A stretch of DNA of 64,000 nucleotides from the NCBI GenBank assembly GCA_039961635.1, contig JABRWB010000039.1, forward strand, positions 1 to 64,000, given 5' to 3'. The stretch is from a bacterium (GTDB lineage: Bacteria; 4484-113; JAGGVC01). The translations under genes were made by a program, and so were the position numbers. Positions 51,661 through 59,884 of the stretch are shown in pieces; the first letter of the stretch is position 1, and each line of letters starts with the position of its first letter. The notes beneath the pieces were generated by a model. That model saw nothing but the letters and a program-made list of their open reading frames with translations. It ran no database searches and had not been told where the DNA came from.

Positions 51661-52653
51661 ATGACCCTGATTCTTTCGCGCACAGACGTCCAGGAGCTTC
51701 TGGACATGCACACGACGATTGAAATTCTCGAACCCGCGTTCGCGTCGTTGTCCGCGGGGAAGGCGGTGATGCCGACGCGTACCCCGATAAAGGTTGAAGA
51801 CGAAGGCGGTCTCGCCCTTTTCATGCCCGCGCTTATTCCCGATCTTGGCGCACTCGGTGCGAAAATCGTCACGGTTTACAAGGAAAATCCGTCCAAGTTC
51901 GGTATTCCAAACGTGCTCGGAACGATTGTGCTTCTCGATAAAGCGTCCGGCGACCCGGTTTGCATAATGGAAGGCGGATTTCTGACGGCGATGCGCACAG
52001 GCGGCGCGAGCGGCGTCGCGACAAAACACATGGCTCGCGCGGATTCGAAGGTGCATGTCGTATTCGGAACCGGCGTACAGGCGCGCACGCAGGCCTGGGC
52101 GGTTGCGGCCGCCGCGCAGGGGCTGCAAAAATGCATCGTCCACAGCTTGGATCCGCCGGAAATGAAACACCAATTCGCCGAGGGGATATTAAAGCTGACG
52201 GGGATTCAAACATCGGTCGCGGAAAGCGCAGAAGCCGCTACGCGTGAAGCGGACATTCTCACTCTCGCGACAAGCTCGGCCGAGCCTGTAATTTCGGCCG
52301 ACTGGCTTAAGCCCGGGGTGCACATCAACGGCATCGGCAGCCACACCGCGAACATGCGCGAGATAGATACCGAAACGGTGGTCAGATCTCGCATCGTCTG
52401 CGACCACGTTGCTTCCTGCAAGGCGGAAGCCGGCGATTTCATCATTCCGGCAAACGAGGGTAAATGGAACTGGAATGCGGTCGTCGGGGAGCTTGGGGAA
52501 GTTGTCTCTGGCAAAGTTGACGGACGCACATCCAACGACGAAATCACGCTCTTTAAGAGCGTGGGACTGGCAATTCAAGATTTAAGCGTTGCTCGCGCCG
52601 TGTTTCAGAAGGCGCTGGAAAAGGGCCGCGGGTTGAATTTCAATTTCCGGTGA
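51661..52653 (+). CDS. Ornithine cyclodeaminase / mu-crystallin family protein
   Basis: A 330-residue NAD(P)-binding enzyme of the OCD family. The N-terminal dimerisation part carries MPTRTPIKVEDEGGLALFMPALIPD and GGFLTAMRTGGASGVATKHMARADS. The Rossmann site is VVFGTGVQARTQAWAVAAA, and ATREADILTLATSS with HINGIGSHTANMREID follows. Family members include ornithine cyclodeaminase, alanine dehydrogenase and imine reductases; the substrate cannot be fixed here. It is a single-gene transcript with its own promoter and a CGGAGGGG site. Confidence 0.88.
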   Translation: MTLILSRTDVQELLDMHTTIEILEPAFASLSAGKAVMPTRTPIKVEDEGGLALFMPALIPDLGALGAKIVTVYKENPSKFGIPNVLGTIVLLDKASGDPVCIMEGGFLTAMRTGGASGVATKHMARADSKVHVVFGTGVQARTQAWAVAAAAQGLQKCIVHSLDPPEMKHQFAEGILKLTGIQTSVAESAEAATREADILTLATSSAEPVISADWLKPGVHINGIGSHTANMREIDTETVVRSRIVCDHVASCKAEAGDFIIPANEGKWNWNAVVGELGEVVSGKVDGRTSNDEITLFKSVGLAIQDLSVARAVFQKALEKGRGLNFNFR

Positions 52654-52654
52654 C

Positions 52655-54988
52655 TCAATCGTTTTGCTGCTCGCACGGTGGTTTGTCCAGTGCTTCGCGC
52701 ACCTTGCGAAGCAAGAGGTCGGGATTATACGGCTTGGCCAACATCTCCACTCCGAGTTCCCGCGCAAGCCTGATTTGCGGTGTTTCAGCGCTGTAACCGC
52801 TGGCAAGCAGCGCCCTGACTTGGGGTTTGATGCCGCGTATTCTGTCCAAAGCGTCCGGACCTCCAATGCCCGGCATGACAACATCTAGGATAACCAAATC
52901 TATCTTGTCGGCGTTTTCTTGGTAAATTCGAACCGCTTCCAATCCATTCGCCGCCGTCAGGACTTTATAGCCCTTGTTTGTTAGCAACCTGACCGCCATG
53001 TTCTGAAGCAGTTTTTCATCCTCCGCAACCAAAACAGTTTCATTTCCGCCCCGTATCTGCTCCTCTATTTTAGTTCCCACGCTGGATGCGCTTCGCTCCA
53101 CAATCGGGAAATAAACCTTTACTGTGGTTCCCTTTCCTTCTTCGCTGTATATGTGAACAAAGCCGTTGTGCTGCGAAACTATGCCGTGCACCGACGCAAG
53201 ACCCAGCCCGGTTCCTTTCCCGACCTCTTTCGTTGTAAAAAACGGCTCGAAAACGTGCTCCATCACTTCACGCGACATGCCAAATCCGCTGTCGGACACA
53301 GTCATCAGGACGTAGCGGCCGGGCGGCGACCAAGGGTGAGACTCGTTGTAAACGCCGTTGATTACAATGTTCTCCGTTTCTATCGTCAGCCGACCGCCGT
53401 TCGGCATCGCATCGCGCGCATTGGTGGCAAGATTTAGCACGACTTGCTCAACCTGACTTGGATCCGCGTGGATCTTGCCCAGGCGGTGACCGAATATTAC
53501 TTCGAGTTCGATGTTTTCTCCGATAACGCGCTTAAGAAGTTTCGTGGTGGATTCCAGCAGATTATTCAAATCCAAGTCTACGGGATCCAATATTTGCCGT
53601 CGGCTGAACGCGAGTATGCGCGAGGTCAAATCCGCGGCGCGCTGGGCGGCCGAGCGGATTTCCTCAAGATCGGTAAAAACTTGGCTCGCAGGATCCAGAT
53701 TGGCCATAGCCAGCTCCGCAAAGCCCAAAATCCCGGTAAGCAGGTTGTTGAAATCGTGCGCAATTCCGCCCGCAAGTTGGCCTATCGCTTCAAGTGTTTG
53801 AGATTGCAAAAGCTGATTTTCCAACAGCTTTCGGCCTGTCACGTCGCGGACAACCGCCGTTGCAAAATCCTTTTCCCCTGACCTGCGATGGGTAAGCGAC
53901 AACTCGATAGCGAACTCCGTGCCATCTTTGTTTATACCCTCAATTTCCACAGGCTTTTTGGAAAAGGCCTGCTTCCCGAATTCCGGGAGCCGTTTAAACT
54001 GCTCTTCCAACCTCCCCCGATATCTGATCGGCAAAAGCTCGGCAAGGCTTTTGCCTATCAACTCGTTCTCCGCGTACCCGAATATCTTTTCAGCCGCGGA
54101 ATTGCATAATTCGATAGTCATATCGTCTTTGCACGACAAAATCGCGTCGGACGATGAGGAAATGATGCTTTTGAATTTTTCGCCGCTTTCAATCAGCAAC
54201 CGCTCCGCGCGCTTGCGTTCGGTTATCACGTCGAAAATCGCGACAAAGTGCTCTTTTTGAGGGCTGTAAACCGAAACCGCGAACCACATGTCAAGCGACT
54301 TTACGTAGGTTTCAAAGACCTCGGGAACTCCGGAACTGGCCACCCTGCCGTATATTTCAAAAAGCTCGGGATCGGTTTCCCTTATGCCGGGAATCACTTC
54401 CGTCACCCGTTTCCCAACAACGTTTTTTAGCCCGGTTAGTTTTTCGAACGCATCATTAACCGCCAAGTAAACAAAATCCTCCGGAACTCCGTTTTCATAA
54501 ACCATGCGGCAATATGCGAAACCGTTGAGCATATGTGTAAAAAGCGAATGATAAAGTCTTTCGCTTTCAATCAACTCGGACTCGGTTTTAATCACGTCCG
54601 TCAAATCTACGGAGAGCATCAAAACGAGTTTTTCTCCGGATTCGCCCTCGATGCGCTGCTTCAGGGTTCGGTATTTCCGGGTTTCGCCGTTTTTGTGAGT
54701 GACGTTTTCCAATGCCAGCAGGGGCTGACCATTTGATATTACCTGCCTGTCTTCCGCCAGCCATTTTTCCACAAGCGGCTGCGACCAGCCGGTCTGGATG
54801 GAAAGTTCCTTAACGCGCTTTCCCTCCAATTGCGATGGCGACATTCCAAAAAAACCCGCATATTTTGCGTTGGCTAGGATTATCCTGCCGTCCGCGTCGC
54901 GGACAGCAATGATATCCGGACTGGCGTCGATGATATGTCGCAGGAACGTATCGCCGTTCCCGCTCAAAGTTTTTTTGTTCGCTGTCAA
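52655..54988 (-). CDS. Hybrid sensor histidine kinase (PAS3-HisKA-HATPase-REC)
   Basis: A 777-residue cytoplasmic kinase with no membrane segment. Three PAS-like domains lie at about 12-135, 145-262 and 268-390 (DASPDIIAVRDADGRIILAN; NAVNDAFEK-like VNDAFEKLTGL; DAILSCKDDMTIELCNSAAEKIFGY). HisKA has the phosphorylated His near 411 in GGIAHDFNNLLTGILGF. The ATPase domain has NLATNARDAMPNGG, SDSGFGMS and FTTKEVGKGTGLGLASV. A C-terminal receiver has the Asp in LVILDVVMPG. The start is TTG 54988. No DNA-binding response regulator is adjacent, so the output is unknown. Confidence 0.92.
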   Translation of the reverse strand: MTANKKTLSGNGDTFLRHIIDASPDIIAVRDADGRIILANAKYAGFFGMSPSQLEGKRVKELSIQTGWSQPLVEKWLAEDRQVISNGQPLLALENVTHKNGETRKYRTLKQRIEGESGEKLVLMLSVDLTDVIKTESELIESERLYHSLFTHMLNGFAYCRMVYENGVPEDFVYLAVNDAFEKLTGLKNVVGKRVTEVIPGIRETDPELFEIYGRVASSGVPEVFETYVKSLDMWFAVSVYSPQKEHFVAIFDVITERKRAERLLIESGEKFKSIISSSSDAILSCKDDMTIELCNSAAEKIFGYAENELIGKSLAELLPIRYRGRLEEQFKRLPEFGKQAFSKKPVEIEGINKDGTEFAIELSLTHRRSGEKDFATAVVRDVTGRKLLENQLLQSQTLEAIGQLAGGIAHDFNNLLTGILGFAELAMANLDPASQVFTDLEEIRSAAQRAADLTSRILAFSRRQILDPVDLDLNNLLESTTKLLKRVIGENIELEVIFGHRLGKIHADPSQVEQVVLNLATNARDAMPNGGRLTIETENIVINGVYNESHPWSPPGRYVLMTVSDSGFGMSREVMEHVFEPFFTTKEVGKGTGLGLASVHGIVSQHNGFVHIYSEEGKGTTVKVYFPIVERSASSVGTKIEEQIRGGNETVLVAEDEKLLQNMAVRLLTNKGYKVLTAANGLEAVRIYQENADKIDLVILDVVMPGIGGPDALDRIRGIKPQVRALLASGYSAETPQIRLARELGVEMLAKPYNPDLLLRKVREALDKPPCEQQND

Positions 54989-55033
54989 TTCCCGGCCCCG
55001 GCAAAACGCTTTATTTGGGCATCAGCCTCGGGC

Positions 55034-55039
55034 ATTATA
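55034..55039 (-). promoter_or_regulatory. -10 box of the hybrid kinase gene
   Basis: Perfect TATAAT on the minus strand, 46 bases before the TTG start, the same distance as at alaS. No -35 hexamer stands out. Confidence 0.45.
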
Positions 55040-55113
55040 TAGCCAAATGCGAGGTTTGAAAAGTGAGTATTTGCGTCGCGGAATGTTACGCGAAGCCCTT
55101 TTAAAGAGGCTGC

Positions 55114-55119
55114 TATAAT
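55114..55119 (+). promoter_or_regulatory. Leaderless -10 box of the TIM-barrel gene
   Basis: Perfect TATAAT, then GCCGCG, then the GTG start at 55126. Confidence 0.7.
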
Positions 55120-55125
55120 GCCGCG

Positions 55126-55788
55126 GTGCTATTGATCGCCAGCCTTCCCGCAAACGACGCCGCTCTTGCGAAAGCGGCCGCCGGCAACGGCGCGGATATG
55201 GTCAAAATCCACCTGAACGTAACCCACCGGGCCAGCGGGACGCTTTTCGGCGGATGGAACGAGGAAAAGCCGCGGATTCAGGCTGTGCTTGACGCTGTGA
55301 ATATCCCCGTCGGCGTCATGCCCGGCAGCGAAGTCGTCGCGGGCAGGGAAGACTGGAACGAAATGCTTGACGCTGGAATTTCATTCTTTGACATTTATGC
55401 GCACCATATGCCCGCATGGATGTGGCGGCTGCCGATAAAGAAGATGCCTGCGATTGCCGAAATTCCCTCATCACCGGTTCTGATGAACATCTGCCGCGGC
55501 GCGTACAATTCCGCCGCGGACTGGCTTGAAGCGAGCATCATCAACCCCGAAGATTACGGGAAACCACTAAACGCGGAAGACCTGGCGAAATACCGGTGGA
55601 TTTGCGAGTGCGTGGATACTCCCGTTGTGATTCCGACTCAAAAAGCCATCTCGCCGCTCGATCTGCCCGCGCTTGCCGAAGCCGGAGTAGCGGCCATAAT
55701 GGTTGGAAAAATCGTAACAGGCGACACCGTCGCCTCGCTCGGTAAGGCGGTTGCGGAATTCCGCAAGGCCGCGGACGAAATAAAATGA
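55126..55788 (+). CDS. TIM-barrel-like protein of unknown function
   Basis: A 220-residue protein that looks like a small (beta/alpha)8 barrel. It begins MLLIASLPANDAALAKAAAGNGADMVKIHLNVTH and ends with a phosphate-binding-type loop, ALAEAGVAAIMVGKIVTGDTVASL. Internal features are GVMPGSEVVAGREDW and FFDIYAHHMPAWMW. I cannot assign it to a characterised family; prenylglyceryl-phosphate synthase-like or aldolase-like barrels are possible relatives. The GTG start is predicted leaderless. Its stop overlaps the ATG of the next gene (ATGA), so it is tightly coupled to a diacylglycerol-kinase-family gene. Confidence 0.65.
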   Translation: MLLIASLPANDAALAKAAAGNGADMVKIHLNVTHRASGTLFGGWNEEKPRIQAVLDAVNIPVGVMPGSEVVAGREDWNEMLDAGISFFDIYAHHMPAWMWRLPIKKMPAIAEIPSSPVLMNICRGAYNSAADWLEASIINPEDYGKPLNAEDLAKYRWICECVDTPVVIPTQKAISPLDLPALAEAGVAAIMVGKIVTGDTVASLGKAVAEFRKAADEIK

Positions 55789-56717
55789 GGAATTTCCGCG
55801 ACGGGGCGCGGAAAAAACCGCCCTGCCCTTTTCCGGCGAAAGCGAAAGACCTGGACGTCCTTATATTCATCAAGCCCGCGCAGCTTCCGCTCAAGCCGGA
55901 AATCGAAAAACATGCGCGCAAAGTATTCCACCGCGCTAATACGGTTTGCCCCGAAGACCTGGACCAGCTCGAAAAAACTGCGTCTCGCGCCGCGGGCAGC
56001 TTCAACCTGATAATGGCCGCCGGCGGAGACGGAACGCTTAACCGCATCGTCAACGCGCTGGATACGGCGAAGTGCGGAATAGCTGTTATCGCGCTCGGAA
56101 GCGGAAACGACTTCGCCCGCAACTTCCACAATCCGGGCCAGCTGCGGGACAAGCTAACAATGTTCGAAGGCGCGGAATGGCGCGCGGTTGATTTGTGCAA
56201 GGCCGGGCCGTATTACTACATCAACTCCGGCGGGATCGGCCTGGACGCGGCCACGCTTGCGACGCGCGAAAAATCGCGCGGCAAGTTTCTGCGCGATTAC
56301 AACATCGCGTTCCTGCGCACGCTGCCGCGGCTATCCGCGCTCGAATGCCGCGCATCGCTGGATGGCGCGGACGTTTCGGGCAGATACCTTTGGGCGCTCG
56401 CAATGAACAACCGCGAAATCGGCGGCGGGATGCTGGCCGCTCCGGATGCTCGGATTGACGACGGACTTTTCGACGTCTTGCTTGTAGGCGACATTCCGAA
56501 AATCAGGCTTGGAGTGCTTCTCCCGCTGATCCACAAGGGAACGCACGTCCGCCATCCCGCGGTGAAATACGTTCAAGGCAAGTCGCTTTCGATTGAGCTT
56601 CCCGGCGCGATAAAACACCTTGCGCTCGACGGAGAGCTTTACTTCACGTCCGAATCCAAAATCGAATTCCGCGTGCTTCCGGGCGCGGCATGGGTGTTCG
56701 GGGCGTTCGTGCGATAG
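55785..56717 (+). CDS. Diacylglycerol/lipid kinase-family protein
   Basis: A 310-residue DAGK-catalytic-domain protein. The nucleotide-binding motif is IMAAGGDGTLNRIVNAL, with VIALGSGNDFARNF and the later INSGGIGLDAA; the C-terminal beta-domain has NREIGGGMLAAPDARIDDGLFDVLL and LDGE. It probably phosphorylates a lipid or lipid precursor at the inner membrane face. The start overlaps the TIM-barrel stop by four bases. A Lys/Pro-rich stretch of about 20 residues precedes the domain. Confidence 0.88.
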   Translation: MRNFRDGARKKPPCPFPAKAKDLDVLIFIKPAQLPLKPEIEKHARKVFHRANTVCPEDLDQLEKTASRAAGSFNLIMAAGGDGTLNRIVNALDTAKCGIAVIALGSGNDFARNFHNPGQLRDKLTMFEGAEWRAVDLCKAGPYYYINSGGIGLDAATLATREKSRGKFLRDYNIAFLRTLPRLSALECRASLDGADVSGRYLWALAMNNREIGGGMLAAPDARIDDGLFDVLLVGDIPKIRLGVLLPLIHKGTHVRHPAVKYVQGKSLSIELPGAIKHLALDGELYFTSESKIEFRVLPGAAWVFGAFVR

Positions 56718-56738
56718 CCGCTCGCGAAATGGATCTAA

Positions 56739-57728
56739 CTACCCTTTCGGCCGCAGCCGCTCGAACATGTTCAGTGCGCTTGCAGCGATGCGCATTTGGT
56801 CGCCCTTGTCGGTGTGGTAGCCGGTCTTGCCGCTGTCCGGGTCCTGACGGATGACGCAGATACTCACGTCTTTTTCGTTTTTATATTCCGTGATATCGCG
56901 CCCCGGCGCCCTGAGGCCGGCCATTTTCTGTTTCAGGTTGTAACTCCTGTCGGCAACGATGACCGCGTAAAAATACGGATAGTTCGTTCCCTGAACGCTG
57001 TTCAGCGAAACCTGGAACTGGACGCCGTAAAGCTCCTTCGGCGCATCTTTGAAATTGGCCTTCAACTGAAGGTCGTACGGGATTTTCCGGTCGCCTCCGA
57101 CTTCGCTGTAATACTTCGCCTGCAGCTTGACTGAAAGCGTTGGGTCGTTGGATACGATCGGATAAACGTTTTCGAATACCCCAAGCTTGATGTCCAACAG
57201 CTCCGGCCTCCAAGCCGTAACCCCTCCGCCCCCTGCTTGCGGAATGAAAAACGCGATCAAGTTGGACAAAACAAACGTAACCGCCGGATTAAGCCCGCCG
57301 CCCTCGTTGAATCCCGCGGACATGAACCAGCCGAACGCGCAAATCCCTACTATCACCCAGTAGCAACCGCCCAGGCCGGCCGAGCCGACTTTGCGGCTTT
57401 GCTGCACCAGCTTTTTCAGCGCGGGAAGCTTTGCCGGATCCAGCTCCTCCCAGTCGCCCGCTTTGAACGGCTTCGTTCCGTCGTTCGTGTCGAATTCCAG
57501 CTTCGAGCGGGACTTCGATTTGGGAGCGTTGGAAGCACCCTTTGGAAGAAGCAAAATGCTTGCCGTCAATACAAGCGCGAGCCCAATGACCCAGGAAACA
57601 AGGTGCATGAAAACAACTTGAATCAATAGCCCAGCGGCGAGCAGAACAAATCCAAGCGCGGGATTTCCGCCTTCCGATTCGGCTTTGCGGAGTGCGGCCA
57701 ATTTGGGACTGACAGCACCTTGGGTCAT
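56739..57728 (-). CDS. Membrane protein of unknown function
   Basis: A 329-residue protein. Two adjacent hydrophobic helices lie at about 24-60, a charged loop follows, and further hydrophobic segments lie at about 118-165 with Gly-rich turns (FNEGGGLNPAV; PQAGGGGVTAW). A soluble C-terminal domain of about 150 residues looks beta-rich (LSVKLQAKYYSEVGGDRKIPYDLQLKANF). I recognise no family; GLNPAV resembles an aquaporin NPA box only by chance, since the rest does not fit. Its ATG overlaps the stop of the radical SAM gene (ATGA), so the two are translated together. Confidence 0.7.
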   Translation of the reverse strand: MTQGAVSPKLAALRKAESEGGNPALGFVLLAAGLLIQVVFMHLVSWVIGLALVLTASILLLPKGASNAPKSKSRSKLEFDTNDGTKPFKAGDWEELDPAKLPALKKLVQQSRKVGSAGLGGCYWVIVGICAFGWFMSAGFNEGGGLNPAVTFVLSNLIAFFIPQAGGGGVTAWRPELLDIKLGVFENVYPIVSNDPTLSVKLQAKYYSEVGGDRKIPYDLQLKANFKDAPKELYGVQFQVSLNSVQGTNYPYFYAVIVADRSYNLKQKMAGLRAPGRDITEYKNEKDVSICVIRQDPDSGKTGYHTDKGDQMRIAASALNMFERLRPKG

Positions 57729-59086
57729 GATTGCACCTCAATATTCTCCTTTGCTTTGCCCAGCTCCCCCGTTCCCACCGCGTCCCAGTACAGCGGACAT
57801 GCCGCTTGGCACACGGTCAAGCTCGCGCAGCCGCGGCACGCATCCGGCGCGTACTCCTTCGCCCGTATCGACGCCGCGCGCGCGCTGCCCCATGCTTCCT
57901 TGAACGGCTGCATGAGCAGGTTCCCGACAGGCTCGTTCCAGGAACTGCATGGCAGGACGCCGCCGTCAGGCGCGACCGAAAGCAACCCGTCGCACGCGGC
58001 GCACGCCTTGTTGCCGAGGCCGAGCGGAATCGGGTTGAACATGCAGAGCGGCGTCGGCGAATACCACATAAACTTGCGTTCCGCATTTTCCGCCGCCTTG
58101 CGGATGCGCTCGACGACCGGGCCTATTTCCTCGTATTTCACCCAAAGGTCGCGCGCGCCGGAGCCGTGCCCGCACGGAATCATCAGGTTCATGCTGAACC
58201 GGTCCAGCCCCATTTCGGAATAAAGCGCGGGAAGCTCATCCAGATACTGCAGGTTCGCCCGGTTTATCGTCGTGTTTGCGTGGACATGTATCCCCGCGTT
58301 ATTCAGACGCGCGATTCCGCGCATCGCGCGCGCGAAACTGCCTGCGACCCGCGTTATTCCGTCATGCACCTCCGCGCTTGGCCCTTCGATCGACACCTGC
58401 GCGCTGTCCAGCCCGGCCGATTTCAACTCCCCGACGAGCCTTTCAGACAGCATCGTCCCGTTCGTTATTAAATTGACGCGCATCCCGTTCGATTTGGCGT
58501 GGCGAACCGCGTCGGGAAGCCACGAGACAAGAGTCGGCTCGCCGCCGGTAAAGCTGACGGAAGGCACTTCGGCTTCGTACCGAATCACGTCCAGCACGCG
58601 CTTGCACTGCGCAAGCGTCATCGTCTCGGCGCGCTCCGGGCAGCTGCCCGCGTAGCAGAACGCGCACCGGACGTTGCACTTGTAAGTAATGGCGATTTCT
58701 GAAAGCACCGGAAGCTCGGTAACCGGCGGCGCGAACTGCACTTTTTCGATGGCCATCCGCTCCTCGCCGTCGCGGAGGCAGCCGAGCAGTATCGCCCGGA
58801 GATCCTGGAAGAAATAGAAAAGTTCCAGCCGGACATCGCGGCGCAAAAGGAGCGGCCCCATGACTTCGGAAAGCTTCGCGCCGCCGTGAAGCCGCGACAG
58901 AATATCCAAGCCGGAATCGTTGAGCTTGTAAACCTGGTTCGGAACGAGGATAAGAACCTTGTCGGCCCTGCGGATGAAGGAATGCGGCCGGATCTCGGCC
59001 ACGAAGCCGTCCACCCAGGACAGGTCCGGATCGAAATCCTCCGGCAGCCCGGGCGCTATTCGCACGCTTTGTCCGCCGTCTCCCAC
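57725..59086 (-). CDS. PqqD-like/radical SAM/SPASM protein
   Basis: A 453-residue protein. Residues about 25-110 resemble a PqqD/RRE peptide-binding domain (VLILVPNQVYKLNDSGLDILSRLHGGAKLSEV). The radical SAM core has the cluster motif CNVRCAFC, followed by SFTGGEPTL and NLITNGTML. The C-terminal SPASM region has CDGLLSVAPDGGVLPCSSW and CRGCASLTVCQAACPLYW. Such proteins usually modify ribosomal peptides or a partner protein. GTG 59086 has a TAAAAT box exactly six bases upstream and no ribosome binding site. It is followed by a coupled membrane-protein gene; no precursor peptide gene was seen. Confidence 0.9.
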   Translation of the reverse strand: MGDGGQSVRIAPGLPEDFDPDLSWVDGFVAEIRPHSFIRRADKVLILVPNQVYKLNDSGLDILSRLHGGAKLSEVMGPLLLRRDVRLELFYFFQDLRAILLGCLRDGEERMAIEKVQFAPPVTELPVLSEIAITYKCNVRCAFCYAGSCPERAETMTLAQCKRVLDVIRYEAEVPSVSFTGGEPTLVSWLPDAVRHAKSNGMRVNLITNGTMLSERLVGELKSAGLDSAQVSIEGPSAEVHDGITRVAGSFARAMRGIARLNNAGIHVHANTTINRANLQYLDELPALYSEMGLDRFSMNLMIPCGHGSGARDLWVKYEEIGPVVERIRKAAENAERKFMWYSPTPLCMFNPIPLGLGNKACAACDGLLSVAPDGGVLPCSSWNEPVGNLLMQPFKEAWGSARAASIRAKEYAPDACRGCASLTVCQAACPLYWDAVGTGELGKAKENIEVQS

Positions 59087-59092
59087 GCTGCG

Positions 59093-59098
59093 ATTTTA
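59093..59098 (-). promoter_or_regulatory. Leaderless -10 box of the radical SAM gene
   Basis: TAAAAT on the minus strand, then CGCAGC, then GTG at 59086. TTGAAT lies 15 bases upstream as a possible -35. Confidence 0.65.
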
Positions 59099-59176
59099 GC
59101 ATCGGGCGTCATTATTCAAGCGGTTCCGAGCCCCGCCGATAAACATTCCGGGTGCGTTCGCCCCGGATCCGGAGAG

Positions 59177-59182
59177 TATAAT
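59177..59182 (+). promoter_or_regulatory. Leaderless -10 box of the lipoprotein gene
   Basis: Perfect TATAAT, then TTGGGC, then GTG at 59189, which defines the start of the lipoprotein reading frame. Confidence 0.7.
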
Positions 59183-59188
59183 TTGGGC

Positions 59189-59821
59189 GTGGGCTGGCAT
59201 TTCAAAAGGCGCGTTACCGCCGCGGCGGCGGCTATGCTCGCGTGCGCGCTCACATTCGCACTCGGAGCTTGCAACAAGGGCGAGGAAACGCCATTGACAC
59301 CCGCAGAGCAATCCGAAGCCAGCTTGAAAGAGCTTTCATCTTCGCTTCTTAAAAATCTCCACAAAACAATCAGCGTTCTCGCGGTGGTGGATCATGCCGC
59401 GCCCGCGGCCGCGGGTGCGCAAGGGGGCGAGCCTGCGGTTGGCGCAACAGGCCAGGATTCCGCAATAGCAACTTCGCTCGCCAGAGAGCGAATCGTCCGC
59501 GCGGCATTGACTTCCGTGCTTGTTGGAAACTCCAAGTTCGTCGTCATAGATCCCCCGGACACGGTAATACGCGAGTTTTATCAAATTCTAAGCGATAAAA
59601 ACGCGAACGCACTTTCCGTTGACGAGGCTCGACGCGCCGGAATCGCGCTGTCCGTGGACGCGGTCGTGACCGCATTCGTCGAAGATGACGGAAAGAGGGT
59701 GGACGTGGCCGCAACCTCCACCGAAACCGGCAAGGTGGTTTTCCACGAAATACTGGTGGATTGGGATTACAAAAAGCTTACGGACGAAGAAAAATCCGCG
59801 CAGGCGGAAAACAAAAAGTAG
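59189..59821 (+). CDS. Small lipoprotein, CsgG/LpoB-like fold
   Basis: A 210-residue lipoprotein: the basic N-terminus KRR, a hydrophobic stretch, and the lipobox ALGAC. After a Gly/Ala-rich linker comes an alpha/beta domain (ALTSVLVGNSKFVVIDPPD; VDEARRAGIALSVDAVVTAFVEDDGKRVDVAATSTETGKVV). Its layout resembles the CsgG/LpoB/FlgO-type outer-membrane lipoprotein fold; this is a pattern match, not a firm assignment. The frame is open upstream, but GTG 59189 sits six bases after TATAAT and directly before the signal peptide, so it is the chosen start. Confidence 0.75.
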   Translation: MGWHFKRRVTAAAAAMLACALTFALGACNKGEETPLTPAEQSEASLKELSSSLLKNLHKTISVLAVVDHAAPAAAGAQGGEPAVGATGQDSAIATSLARERIVRAALTSVLVGNSKFVVIDPPDTVIREFYQILSDKNANALSVDEARRAGIALSVDAVVTAFVEDDGKRVDVAATSTETGKVVFHEILVDWDYKKLTDEEKSAQAENKK

Positions 59822-59871
59822 GGGCGGTTAATCCGCCCCCGCATTTCTGGCGGGAGGGAATCAACCCCGCC
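59821..59871. terminator. Two hairpins between convergent genes
   Basis: GGGGCGG/CCGCCCC (59821-59839, five-base loop) and GGCGGG/CCCGCC (59849-59871) lie between the lipoprotein gene and convergent hppA. Neither has a strong T tract. Confidence 0.5.
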
Positions 59872-59884
59872 CGTACACCTCAAT

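Noticed and set aside
56739-57728. Aquaporin identity from GLNPAV in the unknown membrane protein
   Set aside because: Only one NPA-like box, wrong number of helices and a large soluble C-terminal domain.
58886-59188. Upstream extension of the small lipoprotein frame
   Set aside because: It would overlap the radical SAM gene and place the signal peptide internally; GTG 59189 fits the promoter and the lipobox.
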